Source: Pseudomonadales bacterium
Lineage (GTDB): Bacteria; Pseudomonadota; Gammaproteobacteria; Pseudomonadales; Azotimanducaceae
DNA: 64,000 bases
Reading direction: 5' to 3'
Assembly (NCBI GenBank): GCA_041395945.1
Contig: JAWKZN010000001.1
Coordinates: 2,790,001 to 2,854,000 of the forward strand
Both the position numbers and the translations under genes were made by a program. Positions 32,897-41,224 of the stretch are shown here, piece after piece. The notes under the pieces are model-generated. The model saw nothing but the letters and a program-made list of their open reading frames with translations. It was not told where the DNA came from and did not search any database. Positions within the stretch are counted from its first letter, which is position 1, and each line of letters opens with the position of its first letter.

Positions 32897-33463
32897 TCAG
32901 GAGGTGGCAGACTCCTGCTGCGCCGACTCAGCCTCGGGAGGTTCCTCCTCTGCAGCGCCCTCTCCGGAGGGAGATGTCGGACCGGTGCGTTTCTTTCTGC
33001 GCAGTTCCTCCAGACTCTCCCGGATCAGCGCCACCTGCTCGATGCTGACTTCCTCGAAGCCAGGCAGCACGCAGACTGGTCCGATGGATCTGCTCATGCC
33101 ACTGCCATTCACAGCCCGAATCCGGTTCAACTGACAGAGCCGGGAGCCCTGCACGTCATACATCAGCGCCGAATTCTTATCCAGAGTTGGACAGCGATGG
33201 GGAAACTGTACGAGGTAATACCGGTCTCTCGACATGTGGAACACGATATGACGGTCATCGAGCACTTCAGTCCGGCGGATACGGCTGGTCGACAGGCAAC
33301 GCTCGGATTCGGTGTACTCCGTTTCCGAGGGTGTAGTGAGAATGGTTTCGACATCCAGGGCTGGCTCCGCCACTTCCTCACTGGCTTCTCCAGGTTCCTG
33401 ACTCTGGACCGCCAGAGCGGGCAGCATCGCGAGCAGACCGATCAGAATCCCCTTGCGCGTCAT
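32897..33463 (-). CDS. Secreted DUF6491-like protein (second of a pair)
   Basis: The 188-residue protein has a signal peptide (MTRKGILIGLLAMLPALAVQ) and a middle region that matches the DUF6491 pattern: RRTEVLDDRHIVFHMSRDRY, cysteines at HRCPTL and SRLCQLNRI and a later PVCVLPGFEEVS. An acidic/serine-rich low-complexity tail ends it. The ATG overlaps the upstream stop (ATGA), and the stop lies nine bases from the convergent kinase stop. Function unknown; the cysteines suggest disulfides in the periplasm. Confidence 0.72.
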   Translation of the reverse strand: MTRKGILIGLLAMLPALAVQSQEPGEASEEVAEPALDVETILTTPSETEYTESERCLSTSRIRRTEVLDDRHIVFHMSRDRYYLVQFPHRCPTLDKNSALMYDVQGSRLCQLNRIRAVNGSGMSRSIGPVCVLPGFEEVSIEQVALIRESLEELRRKKRTGPTSPSGEGAAEEEPPEAESAQQESATS

Positions 33464-34092
33464 TTCCCTCCTCCTTGACTCCCCCCGTTCTTCCCCTTCG
33501 TACCGGGCGCCTTCACCGCCTCCCTGAGGGCCACCGCCTGTGCTTCGTTGATAGATTCGAATTCACCCAGCACACAACTGCCCAGCATCACAGCAGGTCG
33601 GCCGGAAGCATCAAAACCCCGGTCCAGATCCGCCCGGTCGCTGAGGTAGACCGAATCTCCGGCGCAGACACTCTGAGAGTGGCTGACGAATGTGAACAGC
33701 ATCCGGTGATTGAGCAGCATGCAGCGACTTTTCAGGCGATTGATCCAGTAGGTGTCGCCCTTGGAAAACAGCAGATAGGAGTCGCCGAGCGCGGATACGT
33801 GTCGAAAGCTGTTCCGATAAAGACAGTTGGAGGATTGCCGGTAGTCAGATTCGGCAAGGTTTTCGGCCAGCAGCGCATCGAGCTGTCTTTTGAGTGCTTC
33901 TGAGCGGGTCTCTTTGCCGTCAGCTGCTCCGGAGGCCTCCCCTGCCGGCGAGCCGACATCGGGTGCTGCGGAGGCCTGAGGGTTCTGCTGACCGCTGCAC
34001 GCGGTCAGCAGCAGGACCACCAGCACCGCCAGCGGCAACACCGGCAGGCGGAACACGCCTCCGGGCATCTGTCTGTGTGCGCCTCTGCCCAT
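33460..34092 (-). CDS. DUF6491-like lipoprotein
   Basis: The 210-residue lipoprotein has lipobox LLLTAC (Cys32 from ATG 34092); ATG 34068 is an alternative start with the same lipobox. A Gly/Ala/Ser-rich linker precedes a domain like that of its downstream neighbour: NCLYRNSFRHVSALGDSYLL, a YW pair, SRCMLL, SQSVCAG and GSCVLGEFESI. The pair looks like a duplication that diverged. It follows the sirtuin gene by 27 bases and is probably part of a four-gene operon (36179 to 32897). Confidence 0.7.
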   Translation of the reverse strand: MGRGAHRQMPGGVFRLPVLPLAVLVVLLLTACSGQQNPQASAAPDVGSPAGEASGAADGKETRSEALKRQLDALLAENLAESDYRQSSNCLYRNSFRHVSALGDSYLLFSKGDTYWINRLKSRCMLLNHRMLFTFVSHSQSVCAGDSVYLSDRADLDRGFDASGRPAVMLGSCVLGEFESINEAQAVALREAVKAPGTKGKNGGSQGGGK

Positions 34093-34119
34093 GCCCTTAT
34101 CTTCTGCTCAGACCCGCTC

Positions 34120-34995
34120 TCAGACAAGGGTACCTACTAGCCTCGGCAGGACAATCGAACAATCCGCGTCGAGTTTGCTGGAATACCAGGCGTCCGCCCG
34201 GGTGACCCCCAGATTCACTGCCGCCATGGGCAGGCGGCGCTCCCGCGCCGCACGGCAGAACCGGAAACTCGAATAGACCATCAGAGATGTGCCCACGACC
34301 AGCACCGCATCCGCCTGTGCAAGCGCCGCCGTGGCTGCTCCGACCCTGGCAACCGGAACACTGTCTCCGTAGAAGACCACGTCGGGTTTCAGCACGCCGC
34401 CGCACCGCTCACAGACCGGCACTTGCACACTGTCGTAGAGCGTCAGGCGACCGTCCCGGGTGCGCAACTCTGCGTCCCCGTCCGGCCTGGGGCTCGCCGC
34501 CATCGCGAGGATCTCCGGATTGTGGACTTCGAGCCAGGACTGCACACTTTCACGTGTCACGCGGTGGTGGCATTCCAGACAGACCACATTCGCCAGAGAA
34601 CCATGCAGTTCAATCAGTCCCGTCTGACCCGCACGCTGATGCAGTCCGTCGACATTCTGGGTCAGCAGACACCCGACCCGGTCACGTGCGCTGAGTTCAG
34701 CCAGTGCGACATGAGCCGTATTCGGTCGGGCATTCCGGAACCTGGGCCAGCCGCGCAGACTGCGCGCCCAGTAGCGCTGTCTGCTGCTGTGATGGCGGAG
34801 AAAGTCCTGGTGCTGTACCGGGGCCGGACTCTGCCACTGTCCTTTATGGTCCCGATAGGTGTCGATGCCGGAAGGCGCGCTCAGACCAGCGCCCGTGATT
34901 ACGAAGAGGCGTTCGTGCTGCCCGAGAAAGGCGGCCAGTTCCGCTTCAGCCCGGCCGTCGGAACCGATGCTGCCGCCATCGGTCAGGGTGGACAT
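34120..34995 (-). CDS. Sir2-family NAD-dependent protein deacylase
   Basis: The 291-residue sirtuin carries the NAD motifs VITGAGLSAPSGIDTYRD, LTQNVDGLHQRAG and ELHGS, and four zinc cysteines (VCLECHH and PVCERCGG). The end of the Rossmann fold is VVGTSLMVYSSFRFC. The GID form of the first motif resembles class II (SIRT4-like) sirtuins. Its ATG overlaps the upstream serine hydrolase stop by one base (TGATG), so they are coupled. It removes acyl groups from lysines in the cytoplasm. Confidence 0.92.
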   Translation of the reverse strand: MSTLTDGGSIGSDGRAEAELAAFLGQHERLFVITGAGLSAPSGIDTYRDHKGQWQSPAPVQHQDFLRHHSSRQRYWARSLRGWPRFRNARPNTAHVALAELSARDRVGCLLTQNVDGLHQRAGQTGLIELHGSLANVVCLECHHRVTRESVQSWLEVHNPEILAMAASPRPDGDAELRTRDGRLTLYDSVQVPVCERCGGVLKPDVVFYGDSVPVARVGAATAALAQADAVLVVGTSLMVYSSFRFCRAARERRLPMAAVNLGVTRADAWYSSKLDADCSIVLPRLVGTLV

Positions 34996-36179
34996 CAGCG
35001 CAGCCGGTCGACGGCCCGCAGCGCCGACCGGGCGATCCGCGGCATGTTGCTGTTACCCATCGGGGTGCCCGCTCCGAAATTGAGGGTCAGAGCAACCGCC
35101 AGGTTGCGACTGGGATCGCAGAAGGCGCCTGATCCGCCGTAACCATAGTGACCGAATGCCCTGGGCGCACTGACCCCGAGGACGAAGGCTTTGTGGTAAC
35201 CCATCCGCCAGTGCATGGGAATCATCAGCACCCGGTCCCGGGTGGTGCTCTGCACATTCGCTATTTCGCGCACTCTGGACTCAGTCAGAAGACGAACCCC
35301 GTCGAGTTCGCCGCCGCCCGCAAGCATCGCATACATGCGCGCCAGCGAACGGGCGGTGAACTGTCCATTGGCGGCGGGAATCATCGCCTGCACGGTTGCC
35401 GGATCGTTCCAGTCGAAGCGGGCGGTGAAGGGATTCAACGCCGCTGAGAACTCGGCGAGTTCAACGCCCAGCGTACCCAGCGCCTGTTCGACCCAACCCA
35501 TCATGCGGACCTGCCAGTCCTCCCGGGGTTTCGCGGGTTCGGAAACACCCTGCACCAGGAGAGCGCGACGGTGGAGCTCGTTGTGCGGTATACCGATGTA
35601 CGCACCATCGAGCTGCAATGGCTCGACAAGTGCTTCCTGCAGCACCGTCCGCAGTGGCTGTCCGGTAACTTCTTCGATGAGACCGCCGATCAGCCAGCCA
35701 TAGGTGAGGGCGTGATAGCCGTGCGCTGCACCCGGCTCATGTGCGGGCCGGGCGGCGGCGACAAGCTGTTTCATATGTTCCCAGTCGAGCATCTCGCGCG
35801 GATGGGAAATGAGATCTGTAATCCGGTAGAGGCCGGCTTCGTGGCACAGCGCCTGACGTACCGTGACAGTGCTCTTCCCATTCACGGCGAAAGCCGGCCA
35901 GTGGCTGGCCAGGGTATCGTCGTAGCCGGCTTTGCCCTGATCGACGAGGATGTGGATCAGCGTCGACAGCACACCCTTGCCGGTGGAAAAACTCGGCGCT
36001 GTGGTTTCCCGGCTCCAGGGCGTCCCTTCGTTGTCCCGGTAACCGCCCCAGATGTCCACCACGCTGCGGCCATTGTGGTAGACGCACACGGCTGCGCCGC
36101 CGCGACCGTCACGCGGCAATTGCCGGGTCAGAGACGCTGCAACGTCTGCGTAGTCCGGGTGAATGACGCCATCGAGCAT
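34995..36179 (-). CDS. Beta-lactamase-fold serine hydrolase/esterase
   Basis: The 394-residue protein belongs to the class C beta-lactamase/EstB-like family: nucleophile motif FSTGKGVLSTL (SxxK), Tyr motif GYHALTYGWLIGG and AFGHYGYGGSGAFCDPS near the end. LCHEAGLY is the usual loop. No signal peptide is seen. It heads an operon with the sirtuin and two DUF6491-like genes and is divergent from another serine hydrolase at 36316. The substrate is unknown. Confidence 0.85.
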   Translation of the reverse strand: MLDGVIHPDYADVAASLTRQLPRDGRGGAAVCVYHNGRSVVDIWGGYRDNEGTPWSRETTAPSFSTGKGVLSTLIHILVDQGKAGYDDTLASHWPAFAVNGKSTVTVRQALCHEAGLYRITDLISHPREMLDWEHMKQLVAAARPAHEPGAAHGYHALTYGWLIGGLIEEVTGQPLRTVLQEALVEPLQLDGAYIGIPHNELHRRALLVQGVSEPAKPREDWQVRMMGWVEQALGTLGVELAEFSAALNPFTARFDWNDPATVQAMIPAANGQFTARSLARMYAMLAGGGELDGVRLLTESRVREIANVQSTTRDRVLMIPMHWRMGYHKAFVLGVSAPRAFGHYGYGGSGAFCDPSRNLAVALTLNFGAGTPMGNSNMPRIARSALRAVDRLR

Positions 36180-36315
36180 CGCGGCATTGTACGGGTCGAC
36201 AGATGCGAAGACGACTGGAACAGAGGCGCCATCAGCGCAGCCGCCGACAACGCCGGCGTTGTGGCTGCGGCGCCAGGGCTCTTAGAATGGGGCAGGAACC
36301 ACCCGGAGGCAGAGG

Positions 36316-37596
36316 ATGATCAGACTCACCAGGATGACCGGCCCGCGGAAGATACTGTCCTTCCTGGCCCTGATCATCTGCGCGCTGCCCGGACTTTCGA
36401 CTGCCCGGGAGCTGCCCACGGCGCGTCCGGAAAGCGTCGGCATGTCTTCGGAACGGCTGGCCCGGATCGGACCGGCCATGCAGCGCTACGTGGAATCGGA
36501 ACGTGTGCCGGGCACCATCACCGCGGTCATGCGCAAGGGCAAACTCGTGCACCTGCAGATGCTGGGCGACATGGATGTCGACGAACCCATGCGCCGCGAC
36601 GCCATCTTCCGTATCGCTTCGATGACCAAGCCCATCACGTCAGTGGCGCTGATGATGCTGTGGGAGGAAGGGCGTTTTCAGTTGCGCGATCCGGTGAGCA
36701 GGTTCCTGCCCGAGTTCGCGGAAGTGAAAGTTTCTTCGACCTCTGATGCGAGCGGCAACACGGGCACGCTCGTGGCCGTCGACCGACCCATACAGATCCG
36801 CGATCTGTTTACCCACACCGCCGGGCTCGCCAACAGCTATATGGGCAATACGTCTTTCTATCAGGACTACATGGGAGAATTCGATCAGTCCCAGGACCTC
36901 GCCGCCTATATCCGCCATCTGGCCGCGCTGCCACTCAACTATCAGCCCGGTACCCAGTGGCAGTACTCGGCGGCCACCGACGTGCTCGGCCGGCTGGTGG
37001 AGGTCCTTTCCGGAGTACCACTGGATGAGTTTCTGCAGACACGCATCTTCGATCCCCTGGGAATGACCGACACGAGTTTCTTTCTCGATGCGGATGACGC
37101 ACCGCGACTGACAGCCCAGTACACGCCCGGTAGCGACGGAAAAATCGAACTGCAGGATCCCGGCACGGCGGAAAGCCGCTGGATCTCAGGGCCGAAAACC
37201 CTGTTCCGGGGTGCAGGCGGACTGGTCTCAACGGTAGACGACTATCTGCGCTTCCAGCAGATGATGCTCAGCGGTGGCACGGGCAACGGCGCGCGCCTGC
37301 TCTCCCCCGCCACCGTTTCCCTGATGCTCGAGAACCACACCGGCGATCTGCCCCTGTGGCTGGCAGGACCCGGCATGGGATTCGGTCTGGGCTACGCCGT
37401 GGTGCTGGATCGGGGCGCCGCTGCCACGCCTTTATCCAAAGGTGCCGCCTACTGGGGTGGCGCCTACTGCACCCTGAGCTGGTTCGACCCGGAACAGGAT
37501 CTGGTTGCGGTGATCATGACCCAGGTACGCCCCTATACCCACATCAACATCCGTCAGGATTTTCAGTCTCTCGTCTACCAGGCCATTGTTGAATGA
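36316..37596 (+). CDS. Exported beta-lactamase-fold serine hydrolase
   Basis: The 426-residue protein has a signal peptide (ILSFLALIICALPGLSTAR). Motifs: FRIASMTKPITSVALMM (SxxK), LFTHTAGLANSY and WQYSAATDVLGRLVEV (YxA). GGAGGCAGAGG stands before the ATG. The C-terminus (LSWFDPEQDLVAVIMTQVRP) is typical of this esterase-like group. Its end overlaps the convergent symporter gene by 53 bases. It is probably periplasmic; the substrate is unknown. Confidence 0.88.
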   Translation: MIRLTRMTGPRKILSFLALIICALPGLSTARELPTARPESVGMSSERLARIGPAMQRYVESERVPGTITAVMRKGKLVHLQMLGDMDVDEPMRRDAIFRIASMTKPITSVALMMLWEEGRFQLRDPVSRFLPEFAEVKVSSTSDASGNTGTLVAVDRPIQIRDLFTHTAGLANSYMGNTSFYQDYMGEFDQSQDLAAYIRHLAALPLNYQPGTQWQYSAATDVLGRLVEVLSGVPLDEFLQTRIFDPLGMTDTSFFLDADDAPRLTAQYTPGSDGKIELQDPGTAESRWISGPKTLFRGAGGLVSTVDDYLRFQQMMLSGGTGNGARLLSPATVSLMLENHTGDLPLWLAGPGMGFGLGYAVVLDRGAAATPLSKGAAYWGGAYCTLSWFDPEQDLVAVIMTQVRPYTHINIRQDFQSLVYQAIVE

Positions 37597-39052
37597 CCGG
37601 ATTTCCCAGCAGGCCGAAGGCAATGTAGACCAGGCAGGACACGGCCAGCGCGGGAAACACTTCGTGGAGCGCCCCGCTCGGACCGAACAGCATCCAGCCG
37701 ACGAGGACCGTCATGCCCATGAGCATCGAGGCCAGCACACCTCCCGGGGTGCCTCGCCGCCAGTGCAGGCCGAACAGAATCGCCGGCAGAAAACACACGG
37801 CATAGAGGCTGCCTGAGAAGATGGTCATCTCCACGATGCCACCCGGCGGGTTCAGCGCGATAATGGCAGCCAGGACCGAGATCCCTAAGACACCACCCCG
37901 GGTCCAGGCCAGTGGTCGGGCCGCGGAGTGTTCGTCTACGCGCACCCGAGCGGCCGGGCGCGCGCGCGCCGGCCGTACGGTCTCCACCACATCCTTGTAA
38001 AAAACCGTGGCTGCCACCAGCAGTACACTGTCCATGGACGACATGGCTGCCGCCAGCATCGCAATGATCATACAGTCGGCGACCCAGATCGGAAAGATAG
38101 CACTGTCGTTCACCAGTGTCGGAATGATCATGTCGGTGTCGGTGACTCCGTCCAGTAACAGGCGGGCAAACATACCGACCGGAAACAGGCACAGCTGTAT
38201 CAGCGCGATTCCCACCACCGCCACCCAGATCCCCACACGCACGCTGCCTTCATCTTTCAGCGCATAGAACCGTGAAACCTGCCGGGGATCGACCAGCAGC
38301 TTGAGCGAGCCCGACAGCGCAATGCCAACCAGCACGATGAACGGAATACCGGCATCAAACGTGAACAGATGTCGGGTATCCGGCGCACGCATCAGAGTCG
38401 GTAGTGCGTCCATGCCACCTGACGCGGTGAACACGAAACCGAAGATGGTGACCGAGCCGAATACCATCAGCACGCCCTGCAGCACATCGGTGCGAACCAC
38501 TGAGACAAATCCACCGATCGAGGTGTAGAGCATCACGATCAGCAGGGTCAGCCACACGGCGGCGCCATACTGAATGTTCAGAAACTGCTCAAACAGCGTA
38601 CCGGCTCCTTTGAAGATCGCGACCAGATACAGCAGGCTCGAAAACAGAATGACCAGCGCCGAGATGCTGCGCAGCCAGGGGTTCGATGCACTGAAACGGG
38701 ATGCCAGATAGTCGGGCAGGGTCAATGCATCCCAGTGTGCGGTGAAGCGGCGCAGACGGGGTGCGACCATCACCCAGGACAGATAGGTGAACAATACGAT
38801 GAAGACCGCCATCAGCATCCAGGGCGCGCCGTACTCATAACCCTTTCCGGCATGACCGATGTAGCTGTTGGTGCTGGCAAAGGTCGCGAAGAAGGACATG
38901 CCCACCGCCACACCGCCGAGCTGACGTCCGCCAACGTAATAGTCGGTCATGTTATGGCTGGCGCGGCGCCCGATCTGAGCGTGGTAGAAGAGCACACCCG
39001 TGTACAGAACCAGCAATACCGCAGCCAGCCAATGATCGACTATCCAGCCCAT
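37544..39052 (-). CDS. Sodium:solute symporter family protein
   Basis: The 502-residue protein has about 13 hydrophobic helices in the SSS pattern: YVGGRQLGGVAVGMSFFATF (sodium-site helix), PDYLASRF, YTSIGGFVSVVRTDVLQGVL (the family signature) and AAMSSMDSVLLVAATVFYKD. It imports a solute with sodium. It is divergent from the small membrane protein gene at 39068 (only 15 bases apart), so promoters must overlap coding sequence. The solute is unknown; the neighbouring TauD-type dioxygenase might use it. Confidence 0.9.
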   Translation of the reverse strand: MGWIVDHWLAAVLLVLYTGVLFYHAQIGRRASHNMTDYYVGGRQLGGVAVGMSFFATFASTNSYIGHAGKGYEYGAPWMLMAVFIVLFTYLSWVMVAPRLRRFTAHWDALTLPDYLASRFSASNPWLRSISALVILFSSLLYLVAIFKGAGTLFEQFLNIQYGAAVWLTLLIVMLYTSIGGFVSVVRTDVLQGVLMVFGSVTIFGFVFTASGGMDALPTLMRAPDTRHLFTFDAGIPFIVLVGIALSGSLKLLVDPRQVSRFYALKDEGSVRVGIWVAVVGIALIQLCLFPVGMFARLLLDGVTDTDMIIPTLVNDSAIFPIWVADCMIIAMLAAAMSSMDSVLLVAATVFYKDVVETVRPARARPAARVRVDEHSAARPLAWTRGGVLGISVLAAIIALNPPGGIVEMTIFSGSLYAVCFLPAILFGLHWRRGTPGGVLASMLMGMTVLVGWMLFGPSGALHEVFPALAVSCLVYIAFGLLGNPVIQQWPGRRETENPDGC

Positions 39053-39067
39053 GCTATTCTCGAGGCC

Positions 39068-39274
39068 ATGCGTTATCTCCTGCAGATCGCCATCCCGGCA
39101 TCCATCATCGTGGTGGTAGTCTACCTGCTGATACGGAATCGAAACGCCAGCCGCAATCCGGACTCGGCTGCTACGGAGAACACCAGCGACACGGGTACCT
39201 TTCTGCTCATTCTGATCATCGGCGCCACGGTCGCCGTGCTGTCCATGTTTGCGGTGCAGGAATTCTGGGCATGA
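39068..39274 (+). CDS. Small two-helix membrane protein
   Basis: A 68-residue protein with two hydrophobic helices (MRYLLQIAIPASIIVVVVYL and TFLLILIIGATVAVLSMFAV) joined by a polar Asn/Ser-rich loop. ATG 39068 is chosen because the hydrophobic segment starts right there; an upstream ATG is also in frame. Its stop overlaps the dioxygenase start as ATGA, which argues that it is translated. Function unknown. Confidence 0.65.
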   Translation: MRYLLQIAIPASIIVVVVYLLIRNRNASRNPDSAATENTSDTGTFLLILIIGATVAVLSMFAVQEFWA

Positions 39275-40116
39275 GCCTGTCTGTAAGGCCGAACCCCACC
39301 GGGTTCGGTGCTGCGGTGAGCGGGATTGATTTATCCCGCCCGCTCGCGCCGCGCGCGGTGGCAGAACTGCGTGCCCTGTGGTTGCAACACCAGGTTCTGT
39401 GGTTCACCGATCAGCCCCTGAACCACGACCAGCTCGCCACCTTCAGTCTGAGCTTCGGACCTTTCGGCCACGATCCATATGTGAAGCCGGTGGATGGGCA
39501 TCCACACATTCTCGAAGTCCGCCGCGAGCCCCGGGAAAAGACCACCCCCTTCGGCGCCAGCTGGCACAGCGACTGGTCGTTCCAGCAGACACCACCTTCG
39601 GCAACCATTCTGCATGCCAAGGTCGTGCCCGCCCAGGGCGGCGACACCCTGTTCGCCGATGCCTACGCGGCCTGGGATGCGCTCACCGCACTCGAACAGG
39701 CGGAACTGGAAACACTCACCGCAATCCACAGCGCGCGCCGCCCCTACAGCCGCGAAGGATTCCTTGCCGGCGGCGGTGCACAGCGCAGCATGACCATACT
39801 GCCCAGCGACAGCGCGCTTGCCGTCCAGGAGCATCCACTGGTGCGCACCCACCCCGAAACCGGTCGCAGGGCCCTGTGGATCAACGCCGTCTACACCATC
39901 GGTATCCGGGAACTTTCAGACGTCGACGCCCAGGCGTTGATCAGGCGTCTGTGTGCCCACGCCACTGAAGACCGCTTCGTGTACCGGCATCGCTGGCAGC
40001 AGGACATGCTCACCATGTGGGACAACCGCTGTGTGCAGCACTGTGCGCAGGGTGGTTACGACGGCGAATTGCGGGTAATGCATCGCACCACCGTTGCCGG
40101 GGACGCACCCCGCTGA
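39271..40116 (+). CDS. TauD/TfdA-family Fe(II)/2-oxoglutarate dioxygenase
   Basis: The 281-residue protein has the iron facial triad HxD in GASWHSDWSFQQTPP and the distal His in TMWDNRCVQHCAQGG, with the 2-oxoglutarate-binding Arg in LRVMHRTTVAG. The N-terminal FGAAVSGIDLSRPL is family-typical. These enzymes hydroxylate sulfonates, phenoxy acids or other small acids. It is translationally coupled to the small membrane protein upstream; the serine hydrolase follows after 31 bases. Confidence 0.92.
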   Translation: MSLSVRPNPTGFGAAVSGIDLSRPLAPRAVAELRALWLQHQVLWFTDQPLNHDQLATFSLSFGPFGHDPYVKPVDGHPHILEVRREPREKTTPFGASWHSDWSFQQTPPSATILHAKVVPAQGGDTLFADAYAAWDALTALEQAELETLTAIHSARRPYSREGFLAGGGAQRSMTILPSDSALAVQEHPLVRTHPETGRRALWINAVYTIGIRELSDVDAQALIRRLCAHATEDRFVYRHRWQQDMLTMWDNRCVQHCAQGGYDGELRVMHRTTVAGDAPR

Positions 40117-40147
40117 TGCATGCCCGAACTGACCCGCATCCGCTGAT

Positions 40148-41026
40148 TTGAACAGCACCATCGACGATGCTGCGAACAGGCTTTCTCAGCCCGGAGAAGC
40201 GGTGGCGATCGCGAAGGGAGACGGCACTTTTCTTCGTGCAGACAACCAGGTACTGCCGCTCTACAGCATCACCAAGACCTACATTGCCGCGACGCTTTTC
40301 ACACTCGATATCGACATCGAGGCACCGGTATCGGACTGGATCGATCGCGCACTGCTGGACAGGGGTGATCGGATCAGCGTGCGTCAGTTGCTCAATCACA
40401 CGAGCGGACTGGGCGACTACGGCGGCCTGGTGGAGTACACCAGAGCCATCCAGAGTGGCGAGCCGGTCTGGTCCGATGAAACCTTCGCCACACACACGCT
40501 GCAGCGTGATCTGCTGTTCCAGCCGGGCAGGGGCTGGTCGTACTCCAATCCCGGCTACTGGCTGCTCAGGCAGATCTGTCAGCGGCACAGCGGTCTCGAC
40601 TTCGCCACCCTGATCGATCGTCAGGTCTGCCGACCGCTGGGCCTGCAGCACACCCGCGCCGTCAGCGGCATCTTTGCGGACGACCTGCCCGACTACCCCG
40701 CCGGATGGGTCTGGCACGGTCTGCTCCTGGGCACCCCGGCAGATACTGTGAAATTTCTGGACTCACCGCTGATCTCACCCCTGCTCGCCGAACCGGTTGC
40801 GGTGCCCGGCAGGCAGCCGGGCTGGACGGCCCCCCACTACGGCTATGGCCTCATGATCGAGCCGGGCGTGCGCTATGGTCACAACGGCGGCGGCCCCGGC
40901 TACAGTGCCTCCTGCAACCATTTCATCCGCTCGGATCGGACACTCTGTGTACTCACCTCTGCGGGTGATCCCGAGGCGGCAATGTACCGTCTGCTCACAC
41001 TGGAAAGGGAACTGGCTTCGAACTAG
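40148..41026 (+). CDS. Beta-lactamase-fold serine hydrolase, short form
   Basis: The 292-residue protein shows PLYSITKTYIAATLF (SxxK), LLNHTSGLGDYGG, WSYSNPGYWLLRQI (YSN) and RYGHNGGGPGYSAS (third motif). It has no signal peptide and starts at a TTG (40148). All three catalytic motifs are intact, so it should be active as an esterase or peptidase. It follows the dioxygenase gene and probably shares its transcript. Confidence 0.82.
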   Translation: MNSTIDDAANRLSQPGEAVAIAKGDGTFLRADNQVLPLYSITKTYIAATLFTLDIDIEAPVSDWIDRALLDRGDRISVRQLLNHTSGLGDYGGLVEYTRAIQSGEPVWSDETFATHTLQRDLLFQPGRGWSYSNPGYWLLRQICQRHSGLDFATLIDRQVCRPLGLQHTRAVSGIFADDLPDYPAGWVWHGLLLGTPADTVKFLDSPLISPLLAEPVAVPGRQPGWTAPHYGYGLMIEPGVRYGHNGGGPGYSASCNHFIRSDRTLCVLTSAGDPEAAMYRLLTLERELASN

Positions 41027-41224
41027 GAAACCGCTGATCAGGTATCAGAGCCTCAGAGGTTTCCTGGTGGACTGCCACCGCGGCTTGGCCGGTCATGGCG
41101 TCACGGCACTCTGAAGGCTCGCCGCAGCTGTGGATCTGCAATTCGAGGTCCGAACTGAAGAGCCGAATTGCCCATGGGAAACCAGTCTGTCTAAACTGGC
41201 CGCACAATCTGCGGGGGATTCCAG

